Of a stretch of DNA of 64,000 nucleotides, positions 15,314 through 24,607 are shown piece by piece. Origin of the DNA: Pontibacter harenae (GTDB taxonomy: Bacteria > Bacteroidota > Bacteroidia > Cytophagales > Hymenobacteraceae). The notes under the pieces were generated by a model. The model was not told the DNA's origin. It saw only the letters and a list, made by a program, of their open reading frames with translations, and made no database searches. Position numbers and translations under genes: made by a program. The DNA lies in contig NZ_JAJJWH010000010.1 in assembly GCF_020907245.1 (NCBI RefSeq), forward strand, positions 62,001 through 126,000, read 5' to 3'. Within the stretch, counting starts at the first letter, position 1. Each line of letters starts with the position of its first letter.

Positions 15314-18300
15314 TTAAGAACTCGCGGTCATCGACTTGGTATTATCGGTTGGGTTTCGGTCTATCAGGATGTTGTAAGGGTCTACGCCCGCCTTGCTAGG
15401 CTCTTCTGTAACGATAAACTCAAACTTGTTCTGGCCTTCCTTCAGCTTATGCTTCTTCAGGTACAGCGGCTTGTCCTGCCACTTTCCTTCTACTTTCTTG
15501 CGGGCCATCACACCTACGTCTATCCAATCATTAAGCGGAGCCACTGATTCGTTGCCGAGGCTATCTGCGTACATCTTCTTGGCATCTACTGTGAAAGTAA
15601 CTTTATACTTGCCATCAGGCTGCTTTTTGTAAGAGGCATCGGCTACCTTGTTTTCGTACAGGGTGATGTTCTCGAACATATCAGTTACCAGGTACTGTAG
15701 CGAATCTGGTGTGGCCTCCCTGATGTACTGCATAAACTCTATAGAATTGGTATATGGCGCTTTCTGAAAAGCAACTTTGTTGATGTACTTTTTCAGCGTC
15801 GCATTTAAATTGTCTTCACCAATATAGTTTGCAAGTGCATACATCACCATGCTGCCTTTGCGGTAGTGGATGTAGCCTTGGTTCTCTACTTTATACAGCG
15901 GCATTTCTTTTTTGCGCTCAGCGGTTCTGCCTGTCAGGTACGAGTTCAGTTCATACTTCAGGAACTTATTCATTTTTTCTTCGCCGTACTCTTTCTTCAT
16001 CACCATCAGCGCGCTATACTGGCTCATGGTTTCCGACATCAGCACTGAGCCTTGCACATCACCGCCAATTACCTGGTGTGCCCACCACTGGTGCGCTACC
16101 TCGTGAGCCGTTACATAAAACGGATAATCCACGTCCTCAGGGTCGTTTTCATCCACATCAGCAATAAAACCAATGGCCTCTGAGTATGGAATAGTGTTCG
16201 GGAAAGATTGTGCGAAGCTCTGGTAGCCAGGGAACTCCAAGATGCGTACCTGACGGTGCTGATAAGGGCTGAAATTCGTCGTGAAATAGTCCAGCGACTT
16301 TTTCACACTCTTGATCATGCGGTCCAAGTTATACTCGTGGCCTTTGTGGTAGTAAACCTCTATGGCTACCTCCTTACCGTCTTTGCCTGTCCACGTATCT
16401 TTCTTCACCTGGTAATCAGCCGAAAGGAAAGAGTAGAAGTTAAGGATAGGCGCATCCATTTTATAGTGGAAATAGCGGCGGTCACCTTCTGTCCATTCCT
16501 TCTGCAGGTAACCTGGCGCAATGGCAATCTGGTCTTTGGATGTACTTACAGTTGCTTCAAAATTTATCCAGTCGGCGCTGTTGCTGATGTAGGTGTTCTG
16601 ACGGGCGTTCATGTCGTTGACATCGGCCATACGCTCCTTCGGCTCCAGCCCCTGCTCTTTGCGGGTATCATCATCGCTTAGTTCGCCAGCAGACTGATAC
16701 CCGATAGCAGGCAAATATTGGCTGTTGATGAACGTGCCGTTATATACAATGCCCGTGTTGGAGCCCCTGTTGCGAAAGCCTTTGGTGGCGTAGTTTAGGT
16801 CCAGGTTCAGCTGCACCGAATCACCTGGCTGCAGCGGCTGCGCCATTTTATAGATATAGTAGCCGTATTCTTTATCGGTTAGAACCAGCTCGGCAGGCTT
16901 ACTGAGCTCCATCTTCCGAATCTCCGCTTCGTCCGAAATCATCAGGTGCACCGAGTCGATAGGAGTGTTATGCTTGTTCTTTACCCAGTAATATCCTTTG
17001 AAGGCAAAAACACGCTCCTGCGGATAAATATCTACATCCAGCTTTACATCTGTAATGCGTGGCTGCGGTATGCCATCGTACTTTTTATACTTCTTTTCAT
17101 AATCCGCTGACATCTTCTCCCGCTCATCGGAGGTTTTATACTCATTCAGGATATTGGTATTATAGAAGATGAAGCTGCCTGTAACCAAAACAACAACTAA
17201 ACCCGCCGCCGTTACAAACAAAGTAGATTTGGTAAGCTGAAGCCCTGCCAGCTTAAAGCGCCACTTCAACATGGTTTCTGAGCCACGAGCCCAAAGCATG
17301 TTAGACAGTATAGCCAGCAGCAAAGCAAAAGCACCCCAGTAAATCTTAAAAATAGTGAAAGGCCATACAAAATGCCCGTAGCCGTTCATGGCTGAATACG
17401 TAATGCCTGGGTCAGAATTGAAAGAGTAGAGGTTGTGTTCCCAGCCCATTTGGCCTTTAAAGATGTTGAAAAGGTAGTACACCACCATCACGAAATGGCC
17501 CATGTACTTGTTGTTCACAATAACCTGCACCAGCATCGCCAGCACGCAAAGCAGCAGGTAATCTATCAGCTGAATTCCGAACAGCCCCACAAAGTATACA
17601 TCCAGCTCAAACTTAAAATAGCCTTTAAAAGACTGAATAATAATGCCGCAGAGCATGATCACGAACAGCAGCACCACCTGTATCAGCATCAGTGCCGTTA
17701 GTTTCGAGGCAAAAGGTACCCAATTGGGAATCGGAAGTGCATCGTAAATCTGGTTCATGCGTGTATCGCGCTCGCGCCACACCAGCTCCCCAGCATAAAA
17801 CGTGATGATGATCAGGAAAAACAGCGCAAAAGTGCCGCTTAGTAACTGAACAACCTCTGAAGTTACAGGAAACGTAGTGGTGCCATACATTTTACCTACC
17901 TGCGAGCCAGAAGCGAACAGAAAAACAACACCTGCTATGGTTATGGCGATAAAATATACGCTCTTCACAACGCCTTTAAATTCCAGCTTCGAGAGTTTAA
18001 AATATTGGCTCAGGCTCAGGCTGAAGGAGAAGTTCTGACTAACCTTTGGCAGTTGCAGGCGCGCGGTAGGTACAAAGGCTCCAGCTGCCTCGGCACTGCT
18101 GCGTTTGCGGAACAATTTTACACCCTCGTTAGCAAACGAGAAGCTGAAACGGAAGTAGCAGAAAGCCAGCAGCGCCAGTCCCACACCAGTCCAGAGGGCA
18201 CGGTTCAGGATTATGTGCTCGCTGAATGGCAGCATGAGCGTATTACGTTCGGCGGTAGTCCAGTAGCGTTGGGTGTAGTAAATGGCCGAAGCGCCCATCG

Positions 18301-18949
18301 GGTCGACAAGGTTGGCCACCATTTCATTATCCAAATCGCCAGTAAGGCTGCTGGAAACACCGTAGAGCACCAGGAACAGCACACCGCCCACGTAAATAGA
18401 AAGGGCGCTGCGGGTAAGCGTGGCAAAGGTGAAGAAAATGGCTCCCGTCAGAATCAGGTTTGGAATAACGATGGTCAGGTAAGGCTGCAGGTACCACATT
18501 AAGTTGAACGGTCCTATTTTATCGGCCTCCACCCAAGGCATAACGGTGGCCAGCATAGCACCCGCCGCTGCTCCCAGAAACACCAGAAACGTGATGAGGA
18601 AAGAACCCAGAAAGCGCCCGAAAAGATAGCCAGACTTGCTTATTGGACTTGTATAGTACAGCGAGTGTGTCTTGTGCTCAAAATCGCGGAAAATAGGCGT
18701 GCCCATCATGGCTGAGGTAATCAGCACACCAAACCAGCTAAGCAGGGTTATAATCCAGTTGATCTGGTAAGGCGAATTAGCAAACACTTTACCGCCGCTG
18801 GCATCGCCCAAAATAATGCTTCCGCCAAATGCACCGCCCAACGCCAGCATCAGCAGGAAGGACATCAGGAGCATCAGCCCCAGGTATATATAACTAGCTG
18901 GCCGCTTTAAACGGTAACGCAGCTCAAATAAAAATATCTCTGTAAACAT
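15314..18949 (-). CDS. ABC transporter permease fused to M1-type peptidase
   Basis: 1211-residue fusion. Residues 1-about 600 contain two ABC-2-like permease halves, each with about six hydrophobic segments; 'GTPIFRDFEHKTHSLYYTSPISK' and 'GELVWRERDTRMNQIYDALPIPN' are the conserved cytoplasmic motifs in each half. After a last membrane segment near 590, the C-terminal half is an extracytoplasmic M1 gluzincin domain: HEVAHQWW at 949-956 and the third zinc ligand Glu973 in 'LMSETMSQYSAL'. The GAMEN exopeptidase motif is replaced by 'SFAQSFPNTIPYSE'. The matching ATPase gene is just upstream (60 bp), so both form one exporter. Substrate unknown; combined export and processing is inference. Confidence 0.88.
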   Translation of the reverse strand: MFTEIFLFELRYRLKRPASYIYLGLMLLMSFLLMLALGGAFGGSIILGDASGGKVFANSPYQINWIITLLSWFGVLITSAMMGTPIFRDFEHKTHSLYYTSPISKSGYLFGRFLGSFLITFLVFLGAAAGAMLATVMPWVEADKIGPFNLMWYLQPYLTIVIPNLILTGAIFFTFATLTRSALSIYVGGVLFLVLYGVSSSLTGDLDNEMVANLVDPMGASAIYYTQRYWTTAERNTLMLPFSEHIILNRALWTGVGLALLAFCYFRFSFSFANEGVKLFRKRSSAEAAGAFVPTARLQLPKVSQNFSFSLSLSQYFKLSKLEFKGVVKSVYFIAITIAGVVFLFASGSQVGKMYGTTTFPVTSEVVQLLSGTFALFFLIIITFYAGELVWRERDTRMNQIYDALPIPNWVPFASKLTALMLIQVVLLFVIMLCGIIIQSFKGYFKFELDVYFVGLFGIQLIDYLLLCVLAMLVQVIVNNKYMGHFVMVVYYLFNIFKGQMGWEHNLYSFNSDPGITYSAMNGYGHFVWPFTIFKIYWGAFALLLAILSNMLWARGSETMLKWRFKLAGLQLTKSTLFVTAAGLVVVLVTGSFIFYNTNILNEYKTSDEREKMSADYEKKYKKYDGIPQPRITDVKLDVDIYPQERVFAFKGYYWVKNKHNTPIDSVHLMISDEAEIRKMELSKPAELVLTDKEYGYYIYKMAQPLQPGDSVQLNLDLNYATKGFRNRGSNTGIVYNGTFINSQYLPAIGYQSAGELSDDDTRKEQGLEPKERMADVNDMNARQNTYISNSADWINFEATVSTSKDQIAIAPGYLQKEWTEGDRRYFHYKMDAPILNFYSFLSADYQVKKDTWTGKDGKEVAIEVYYHKGHEYNLDRMIKSVKKSLDYFTTNFSPYQHRQVRILEFPGYQSFAQSFPNTIPYSEAIGFIADVDENDPEDVDYPFYVTAHEVAHQWWAHQVIGGDVQGSVLMSETMSQYSALMVMKKEYGEEKMNKFLKYELNSYLTGRTAERKKEMPLYKVENQGYIHYRKGSMVMYALANYIGEDNLNATLKKYINKVAFQKAPYTNSIEFMQYIREATPDSLQYLVTDMFENITLYENKVADASYKKQPDGKYKVTFTVDAKKMYADSLGNESVAPLNDWIDVGVMARKKVEGKWQDKPLYLKKHKLKEGQNKFEFIVTEEPSKAGVDPYNILIDRNPTDNTKSMTASS

Positions 18950-18959
18950 CTTTTCAGTG

Positions 18960-19021
18960 AATTATGAATTAGAAATTAAAGATTAGAAATGTAAGCTGTA
19001 CTGAATTTCTAATTCATAATT
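18960..19021. repeat. 18-bp perfect inverted repeat between the ATPase and permease genes
   Basis: AATTATGAATTAGAAATT at 18960-18977 is exactly repeated in inverse orientation at 19004-19021. The right arm overlaps the end of the ATPase gene (stop codon at 19009-19011). A 16-bp portion recurs at 52480-52495. The resulting AU-rich stem could influence relative expression of the two genes. Confidence 0.5.
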
Positions 19022-19920
19022 AAATTAGCTGGCTCTGCTTGCTCACGACGTACGGCTTCGTGTATTTTGCTGAAGTATACATCTTCTAAATCTGGAGTGA
19101 TAGGCTCGAAATCTATACTTGGCTGCACCTCGCTGAGCACGTGAATGATGGTTTTGCCAGCGTAGAGGCGCGAAGAGATAACCTCGTACTGCAGTTGGTG
19201 CTCCACCAGTTCTGTTTTATGGATGAATTTGCGCCAGATGCGGCCATGCAGGCTATCGATTACTTTCAGTGGATCGCCAGTCAGCAGCACTTCTCCTTTG
19301 TTGATGATGGCAAAGCTGCGGCAGAGGTCTGTCACGTCTTCCACAATGTGTGTGGAAAGTATAACAATTACATTCTCGCCGATTTCGCTTAGTAAATTAT
19401 GGAAACGGTTCCGTTCGGCAGGGTCCAGGCCAGCGGTTGGCTCATCCACAATAATAATCTGGGGGTTGCCTAGCAGCGCCTGTGCAATGCCAAAACGCTG
19501 CTTCATACCACCTGAGTAACCGCCCAGGTTCTTTTTGCGCACGTCGTACAGGTTGGTTTGCTGCAGCAGGGCCCTCACAATCTCTTTGCGCTCTTTGGAG
19601 TTGCTGATGCCCTTGAGCACCGCAAAATGGTCGAGCATCTCTTCTGCCGAAACTTTCGGATATACCCCAAACTCCTGTGGCAGGTAACCCAGCACCTTGC
19701 GCATCTCCTCTTTCTGACGCAGCACATCCAGATCGCCCAACATAATGCTGCCCGTATCGGCTTCCTGCAAGGTAGCAATGGTACGCATCAGAGAGGACTT
19801 TCCTGCGCCATTCGGGCCTAATAAACCAAACATACCTTTCGGAATGGTCAGGTTAATGTCTTTTAGGGCTTTGGTGCCGTTAGGGTAGGTTTTGGAGAGG
19901 TTTTGTATGACAAGTTCCAT
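19009..19920 (-). CDS. ABC transporter ATP-binding protein
   Basis: Nucleotide-binding subunit for the adjacent permease-peptidase. It has Walker A (GLLGPNGAGKSSLM, near residues 33-46), the ABC signature (GYSGGMKQRFGIAQALLG), Walker B (IIIVDEPTAGLDPAE) and the switch His (LSTHIVEDV). About 70 extra C-terminal residues carry no known domain. The ATG at 19920 (MELVIQNL) is preferred over an upstream TTG at 19926. It belongs to the ABC-2 export class (DrrA/CcmA-like). It is cotranscribed with the permease gene downstream. Confidence 0.93.
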   Translation of the reverse strand: MELVIQNLSKTYPNGTKALKDINLTIPKGMFGLLGPNGAGKSSLMRTIATLQEADTGSIMLGDLDVLRQKEEMRKVLGYLPQEFGVYPKVSAEEMLDHFAVLKGISNSKERKEIVRALLQQTNLYDVRKKNLGGYSGGMKQRFGIAQALLGNPQIIIVDEPTAGLDPAERNRFHNLLSEIGENVIVILSTHIVEDVTDLCRSFAIINKGEVLLTGDPLKVIDSLHGRIWRKFIHKTELVEHQLQYEVISSRLYAGKTIIHVLSEVQPSIDFEPITPDLEDVYFSKIHEAVRREQAEPANLIMN

Positions 19921-20175
19921 GGGCAAAGAGGGTGAAAAGTTAGAATTAGTTAAGATAAGTAAATGAATAGTAGGAGCTAATCAAAATAAACTATACAAAC
20001 CACGGCCTTTTCTCGACCAATGCTGAAAGCAGAGCTTGAAGAAAATCTTTATATAAAAAGTGTTGTCGCACTGCTGGTTCTTGGGTGGCACAGCAGAAGT
20101 GTTTAATTTAGCAGTTTGCAAGTAGGTTAAACCTCTCTGTAAACAACAATTTTTACAAAGCCAAAGCAACCCTAG

Positions 20176-20574
20176 ATGCCCTTTAGTGTAGATTCTTTTT
20201 TCCTGAAGTTATTCAAATTCGGCATTGTCGGTTTGTCGGGCACAGCACTCGACTTTGGTGTTACTTACCTAGCGAAGGAGAAACTGAGGTGGAACAAGTA
20301 CATAGCCAATAGCTGTGGCTTTGTAGTGGCTGTCACGGACAATTACTACCTGAACCGCATCTATACTTTCCACAGCACAGATCCTGATGTTGGTTGGCAG
20401 TTTGGCAAGTTTATGGGGGTAGCTTTAGTAGGGCTGGCGCTAAATAACCTGATTATCTTCGTGATGACGGAAAAGCTCAGGCTCAATTTCTACTTCTCCA
20501 AACTCAGCGCCACCTTCATCGTCTTCCTCTGGAATTTCACGCTGAATTACTTTTTTACTTTTGTAGGGAGGTAG
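20176..20574 (+). CDS. GtrA family membrane protein
   Basis: 132-residue protein with four hydrophobic segments and the conserved opening 'LFKFGIVGLSGTALDFGVTYLAKEK', plus 'FVVAVTDNYYLNRIYTFHS' and the closing 'FIVFLWNFTLNYFFTFVGR'. GtrA proteins are thought to flip or carry polyprenyl-linked glucose or related lipid-sugars. No glycosyltransferase is directly in the same operon, although a GT-C enzyme lies 1.4 kb downstream on the other strand. The DUF4184 gene follows after about 80 bp on the same strand. Confidence 0.88.
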   Translation: MPFSVDSFFLKLFKFGIVGLSGTALDFGVTYLAKEKLRWNKYIANSCGFVVAVTDNYYLNRIYTFHSTDPDVGWQFGKFMGVALVGLALNNLIIFVMTEKLRLNFYFSKLSATFIVFLWNFTLNYFFTFVGR

Positions 20575-20653
20575 AGAGAGGTTACAGGCTGTGGCAGGTT
20601 TACAAACTTATAGCTATGATCACGCCCAAGATTAAACTATATTAGTTAAGCGT

Positions 20654-21397
20654 ATGCCTTTTACTTTCTCTCACCCTGCTGTTGTGTTGCCACTGGCTTA
20701 TCTTCCGAAGAGGTGGGTTTCATTAACTGGTCTTGTCGCTGGGTCTATTGCTCCCGATCTTGAGTATTTTATGAGGCTAAGGGTTTATAGTATCTACAGC
20801 CACACCTGGGCAGGTATATTTTGGTTTGATGTTCCTCTAGCTTTGGCTATTGCCTTCGTTTTTCATCTCTTAGTTAGAGATGCTCTGATAGCTAACTTAC
20901 CAACTTTCATTAGCCAAAGGCTTAAATGGACAAAAGATATGAGTTGGACAGAGACCTTTCAAAAGCACTCTTCTATAGTGATAGCCTCTACTGTAATTGG
21001 GGCGCTTTCGCATGTATTGTGGGATGGTTTTACACATGAGCATGGTTTGTTTGTGGAGCAGTTATCAGTTTTATCTCATGTCGTGCAGGTGGGAAACCTT
21101 GAGGTACCTCTATATAAAATACTGCAGCATGGTAGTTCATTGTTAGGAGCGCTTATAATAGCTTATGCTATTATGCAATTACCAAAAGGAGGAGGAGTAG
21201 CTACTTTGTCCAACAAAAGAGTTTATTGGCTATGTGTTGTTCTAACTGCTTTAGTAGTGATAATAATAAGACTAGGTACTGGATTAGACTACAGGCAGTA
21301 CGGTAATGTAATTGTGATTGGCATAGCGGGTGTGTTGACAGGAATAGTTGTAGCTCCTGCTGTGATAGAAGCGCTGAAGGTAAGCTCATGCGAGTAG
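20654..21397 (+). CDS. DUF4184 family membrane protein
   Basis: 247-residue integral membrane protein with five to seven hydrophobic segments. The N-terminus 'MPFTFSHPAVVLPLAYLPKRWVSLTGLVAGSIAPDLEYFMRL' is characteristic of DUF4184, whose members share conserved His and Asp residues (HPA..., APDLEY, HVLWDGFTH) reminiscent of membrane metal-dependent hydrolases such as YbcI. Biochemical function is unknown. Base composition is somewhat lower in GC than the following genes. It may be cotranscribed with gtrA. Confidence 0.8.
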   Translation: MPFTFSHPAVVLPLAYLPKRWVSLTGLVAGSIAPDLEYFMRLRVYSIYSHTWAGIFWFDVPLALAIAFVFHLLVRDALIANLPTFISQRLKWTKDMSWTETFQKHSSIVIASTVIGALSHVLWDGFTHEHGLFVEQLSVLSHVVQVGNLEVPLYKILQHGSSLLGALIIAYAIMQLPKGGGVATLSNKRVYWLCVVLTALVVIIIRLGTGLDYRQYGNVIVIGIAGVLTGIVVAPAVIEALKVSSCE

Positions 21398-21532
21398 CTT
21401 TTGCTAACGGTGTTTTTGTGGAATTAAAATGTCGCACACTATCTTAATGGCTGTTAATTAGTACAATAACATCCAGTTTACTTACAATTTAGCAATTCTT
21501 CTCTGCGACTTCCCTTAATAATATTCATCCTT

Positions 21533-21668
21533 TATTCATTCTACTGGCTTTTCGCCTCGCCGTCTAGGCCTTACTTTTCTCATCAAGGAGAAAAGTAAGC
21601 AAAAGAATCAAGACCATATTGAACTCGCTGAATGCTCAAACAAAAAATCATCGTTGGCGCACTTGGCC
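21533..21668 (+). repeat. Long dispersed repeat, left copy
   Basis: About 136 bp that recurs in inverted orientation at 24720-24873. Its core is a 12-bp perfect stem (CTTACTTTTCTC at 21570-21581, GAGAAAAGTAAG at 21588-21599) around the loop ATCAAG. Flanking matches include the segments around TTCGCCTCGC and CTCAAACAAAAAATC. Together with the right copy it brackets the GT22-like and GDPD genes. Confidence 0.7.
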
Positions 21669-21998
21669 AGGACCTCATACTTCATAGTTAAAGTAAGAAA
21701 GAGATATGGTACTGGATTAAGTTATCGATTGGGCCAAAGCAAGTACTTTTTCATTGCTAATCGAAGAGAAAAAACTTTCCCAGTTTTTCCATGAAGCGCC
21801 TCGAGAGTTTCTGGTGCCGCGGTAGCGGCAGCCGTAAAGCAGGAAACGAAAGCAGCGCTGAATGGGAAAACGAGTCCCCGCGGACTTGGAGCGCACAAAA
21901 TTAACTATAAAACTAGAGGTCTGTAAAGCTGAGGATGAACAGCAGCTACGCTAGCAAAGACAAGAATTAACTAAGAGAGAGACATAAATACCGAGACT
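21669..21998. other. Intergenic remainder with GC-rich segment
   Basis: Rest of the 601-bp gap after the DUF4184 gene. The stretch 21780-21900 is more GC-rich than its surroundings and has a 37-codon open frame (21791-21904, beginning MKRLESFWCRG) rich in Ser, Arg, Glu and Trp. I think it is part of the dispersed repeat rather than a gene. No promoter, tRNA or terminator was recognised. Confidence 0.35.
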
Positions 21999-23627
21999 TT
22001 ACAAAACCCTATAAATCCTTACCAACTCATCTTTATGTACCCTAGGGTTAAGCTTGTGCAGCACCTGGTCGTAGAGCGAGGGTTCTATAGTATGCTTGAG
22101 CTTAAGCTTTGGATACAGGCTTTGAATACGTTCCATGCGCTGCGGAATGTCGTCGGTACCCACCACCACTACATAGTCTGGTTTGAAAGGCATACTCCCA
22201 ATTTCATTGGCCAGCCTGTCTACACGCTTGTCCCAGTTCAGGTTATATACCATTACAAAGTCGTCAGGAAAAGGAGTAGAGCCATCTTTATAAGGCCCCC
22301 ACACACGCTTGTCGTTCAAGTCGTACTCCTCGTATTGTGCCGCTAGGCTTCTGTTCAGGTAAAAGAGCGGTGGCATTTTGGTGCCGTGGTTACCAAACTC
22401 CAGCAGTACGGCATCCATGTCTTCTTTTTCAGATAAGTACACGAGCGGCGCAATGCGACTTTTTTTTGTATAGGTAAGCGCCATGCCAATAGCTACGCCA
22501 ATATTTAATATCCAAAAGAAGGCCCAACTGGCAGCCAGCAGTTTTTTGCGATTGCGCCAGAAATCGGAGTAGCGAACAAAACCCTGCCAGCCAATCACGC
22601 CCAGAATGATAAGCACGGGAAAGAGCGGCAGTATAAAACGCTCCTGCTTGTTCGGGAAAAGCGAGTGCGCCACAAAAAACACTACTCCACCCCAAAACAG
22701 CATCGGCGACAGTTTGGTTGTTCGGGAGTAGCCAATCAGCAGGAAAACGCTTACTGGTGGCACCAAAAAGCCAAGTATAGTAAGCAAAAACCTATATATA
22801 GGGCCAGTACTGAAGTTGTTTGCGTTTTCGGAGTTGTACAAAAAGTAAGCAACTATAGAATGAAAAGGGTAATTAAAGAAGCTAATATCAATGGTGCCTT
22901 GAATGATGGTGGCGCTAACTAGAAAGCCCAGAATCAGGAAAAGGATTTCGCGCCACTGCCTGTTGTAGAGCAAGGCCAATCCTGCGCCAGCTGCAAAAAG
23001 TACCGTGTGGTAACGAATTACAAAAGCCACCCCGAACAACACACCTGCCCAGAAATAACGCATAACCACCCCTTTTTCTGTTTTCCTGATCATGAGGTAA
23101 AAGCTAGCTAGGTAAGGCGGAATGCATACCATCTCCACCAAATTGCGCACACTCATAAAGGGCATAAACCAAAGTAGCGCCAGTATCAGTCCCACAATGC
23201 GGGCATTGGCTTTATTCGAAAGCTCTTCTGTTATTTTATAGCCATAGTACACCACCAGTAGCGAATATAGCCCGTGCAACAGGCGAATAACTGTCATTTT
23301 ACCGTCAGGACTGGTAATGCCTATACTTTCCAGCAGGTATAGAATGCCATAGTGGATGCCGGTATAAAACATACTGTGGCGCGGCGGCAGGTCTTCGTGG
23401 AGCCAGTATGGCAAGCCATTCAGCCAGCCCTGTGCAATCGTTATAACATCAAAATGATCGTCGTGAAAGGCAAAACCCTTCGAGAAAAAGGCTGCCAGCA
23501 AACGCACTGCCAAAGCAATTAAAAGTATAACTGATAGCGGCACCATGTAGCGGGCAGGTGGCATCGGGTTGTCTTGCAGCTGGTTTGAAGTGCTACTGTT
23601 AAGCGACGAAGTGGATGAAAGCTTCAT
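21999..23627 (-). CDS. GT-C glycosyltransferase, GT22/Alg9-mannosyltransferase-like
   Basis: 542-residue polytopic membrane enzyme that should transfer a sugar from a lipid-phosphate donor outside the cytoplasm. It has about ten hydrophobic segments, the N-terminal loop acidic motif 'FAFHDDHFDV' (catalytic region in GT-C enzymes), and 'LFPNKQERFILPLFPVL', similar to the HKExRF motif of GT22 enzymes. The soluble C-terminal 130 residues are typical of the family. ATG at 23627 is preferred to TTG at 23645; a further Met at 23564 is possible. It is divergent from the GDPD gene, with about 80 bp between starts, and the pair is enclosed by inverted repeats. Acceptor unknown. Confidence 0.78.
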   Translation of the reverse strand: MKLSSTSSLNSSTSNQLQDNPMPPARYMVPLSVILLIALAVRLLAAFFSKGFAFHDDHFDVITIAQGWLNGLPYWLHEDLPPRHSMFYTGIHYGILYLLESIGITSPDGKMTVIRLLHGLYSLLVVYYGYKITEELSNKANARIVGLILALLWFMPFMSVRNLVEMVCIPPYLASFYLMIRKTEKGVVMRYFWAGVLFGVAFVIRYHTVLFAAGAGLALLYNRQWREILFLILGFLVSATIIQGTIDISFFNYPFHSIVAYFLYNSENANNFSTGPIYRFLLTILGFLVPPVSVFLLIGYSRTTKLSPMLFWGGVVFFVAHSLFPNKQERFILPLFPVLIILGVIGWQGFVRYSDFWRNRKKLLAASWAFFWILNIGVAIGMALTYTKKSRIAPLVYLSEKEDMDAVLLEFGNHGTKMPPLFYLNRSLAAQYEEYDLNDKRVWGPYKDGSTPFPDDFVMVYNLNWDKRVDRLANEIGSMPFKPDYVVVVGTDDIPQRMERIQSLYPKLKLKHTIEPSLYDQVLHKLNPRVHKDELVRIYRVL

Positions 23628-23704
23628 ACTAATCTGAAAATGCAAAATTAAAGTAAGTCAAAAAAAATGGTGTTACCTTAAGCCTGTAGTGCATAAATTT
23701 GTGA

Positions 23705-24607
23705 ATGAACTTTACACCCACAAAAAGTCAGAAGTCCTCTGGCAAATCAAAAGGTTTTATATGGGCAGGTTTAGCGGTACTGGCTATTGCACTGGGTGTA
23801 GGCTATTACTTTCTTTTCGGCCTTTCGGCTAACGGAAAAGGGGCCAATACGCTGGTGCTGGGCCATGCTGGTTCTGGGTTCTTCTCACCGCTTTTTCCTT
23901 TTAATCCGCTACCACCTAATAGTATGGCTTCTATTGTGGAAGCCATTGAGGACGACGGAGCCGATGGTGTGGAGGTAGATGTGCAGTTGAGCAAGGACGG
24001 GGTGCCGATTCTGTACCACGACGTAGACTTGGAGTCGATGACGGAGAAGCAGGGAAAAATAGAAGACCTGCCAGCCAGCGAAGTAGTGGGGCTGCGCTAT
24101 ACGGGTGGCTTTGTATACGAACTTTTTCATGATGAGAAAATAATCACTTTAGAAGCACTCCTGCAGCGGTTTAGCACCTACGGTACTTTTCCGCACCTGC
24201 ACATCGACCTGCGCAACCACAACCCAGCAAGGCACCAGTACTACGCCCAAACCCTGATGGCTTTGCTAAACAAGTATAAAGTACCGCAGGAGAAGCTGGT
24301 TTTCATTTCGCCCAATCCTGATTTTTTGGAGGCTTTTCGTGAGGTGGAGCCAAGGAGTACGTTGATGATAGATACAGGTGGTAACTTTGAGGAGGCGCTT
24401 CAGCAGATACTGGAGCATAATTTTGATGGCGTTTGTGCCAACGGTAAAGAAGTAACCGAAGCACAGGTGCAGGAGGCACGGCAGCATAACCTACAAGTAG
24501 TGCTGTTCGGCGGCAAGTCCCGCTCCCGCATCGCCAAAATGCTAAGCTTGGAGCCCGATGCGATACAAGTAAACAACGTAGAAACCATGCGCTCCATGGT
24601 TGATTGA
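23705..24607 (+). CDS. Glycerophosphodiester phosphodiesterase with N-terminal membrane anchor
   Basis: 300-residue enzyme hydrolysing glycerophosphodiesters to an alcohol and glycerol-3-phosphate. An N-terminal membrane segment at about 17-40 ('GFIWAGLAVLAIALGVGYYFLF') anchors it, with the catalytic domain outside. The GDPD signature is present: 'GHAGSGFF' (His), 'DGVEVDVQLSKDGVPILYHD' with the catalytic Glu/Asp and second His. The TIM-barrel continues to 'DAIQVNNVETMRSMVD'. 'GHAGSG' instead of the more usual 'GHRG' is a small departure, the Arg being absent. Divergent from the GT22-like gene. Confidence 0.87.
   Translation: MNFTPTKSQKSSGKSKGFIWAGLAVLAIALGVGYYFLFGLSANGKGANTLVLGHAGSGFFSPLFPFNPLPPNSMASIVEAIEDDGADGVEVDVQLSKDGVPILYHDVDLESMTEKQGKIEDLPASEVVGLRYTGGFVYELFHDEKIITLEALLQRFSTYGTFPHLHIDLRNHNPARHQYYAQTLMALLNKYKVPQEKLVFISPNPDFLEAFREVEPRSTLMIDTGGNFEEALQQILEHNFDGVCANGKEVTEAQVQEARQHNLQVVLFGGKSRSRIAKMLSLEPDAIQVNNVETMRSMVD

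Noticed and set aside
21791..21904. 37-residue ORF in the GC-rich segment
   Set aside because: Lies in what appears to be a dispersed repeat; no ribosome-binding site or family similarity. Kept as a finding but not called as a gene.
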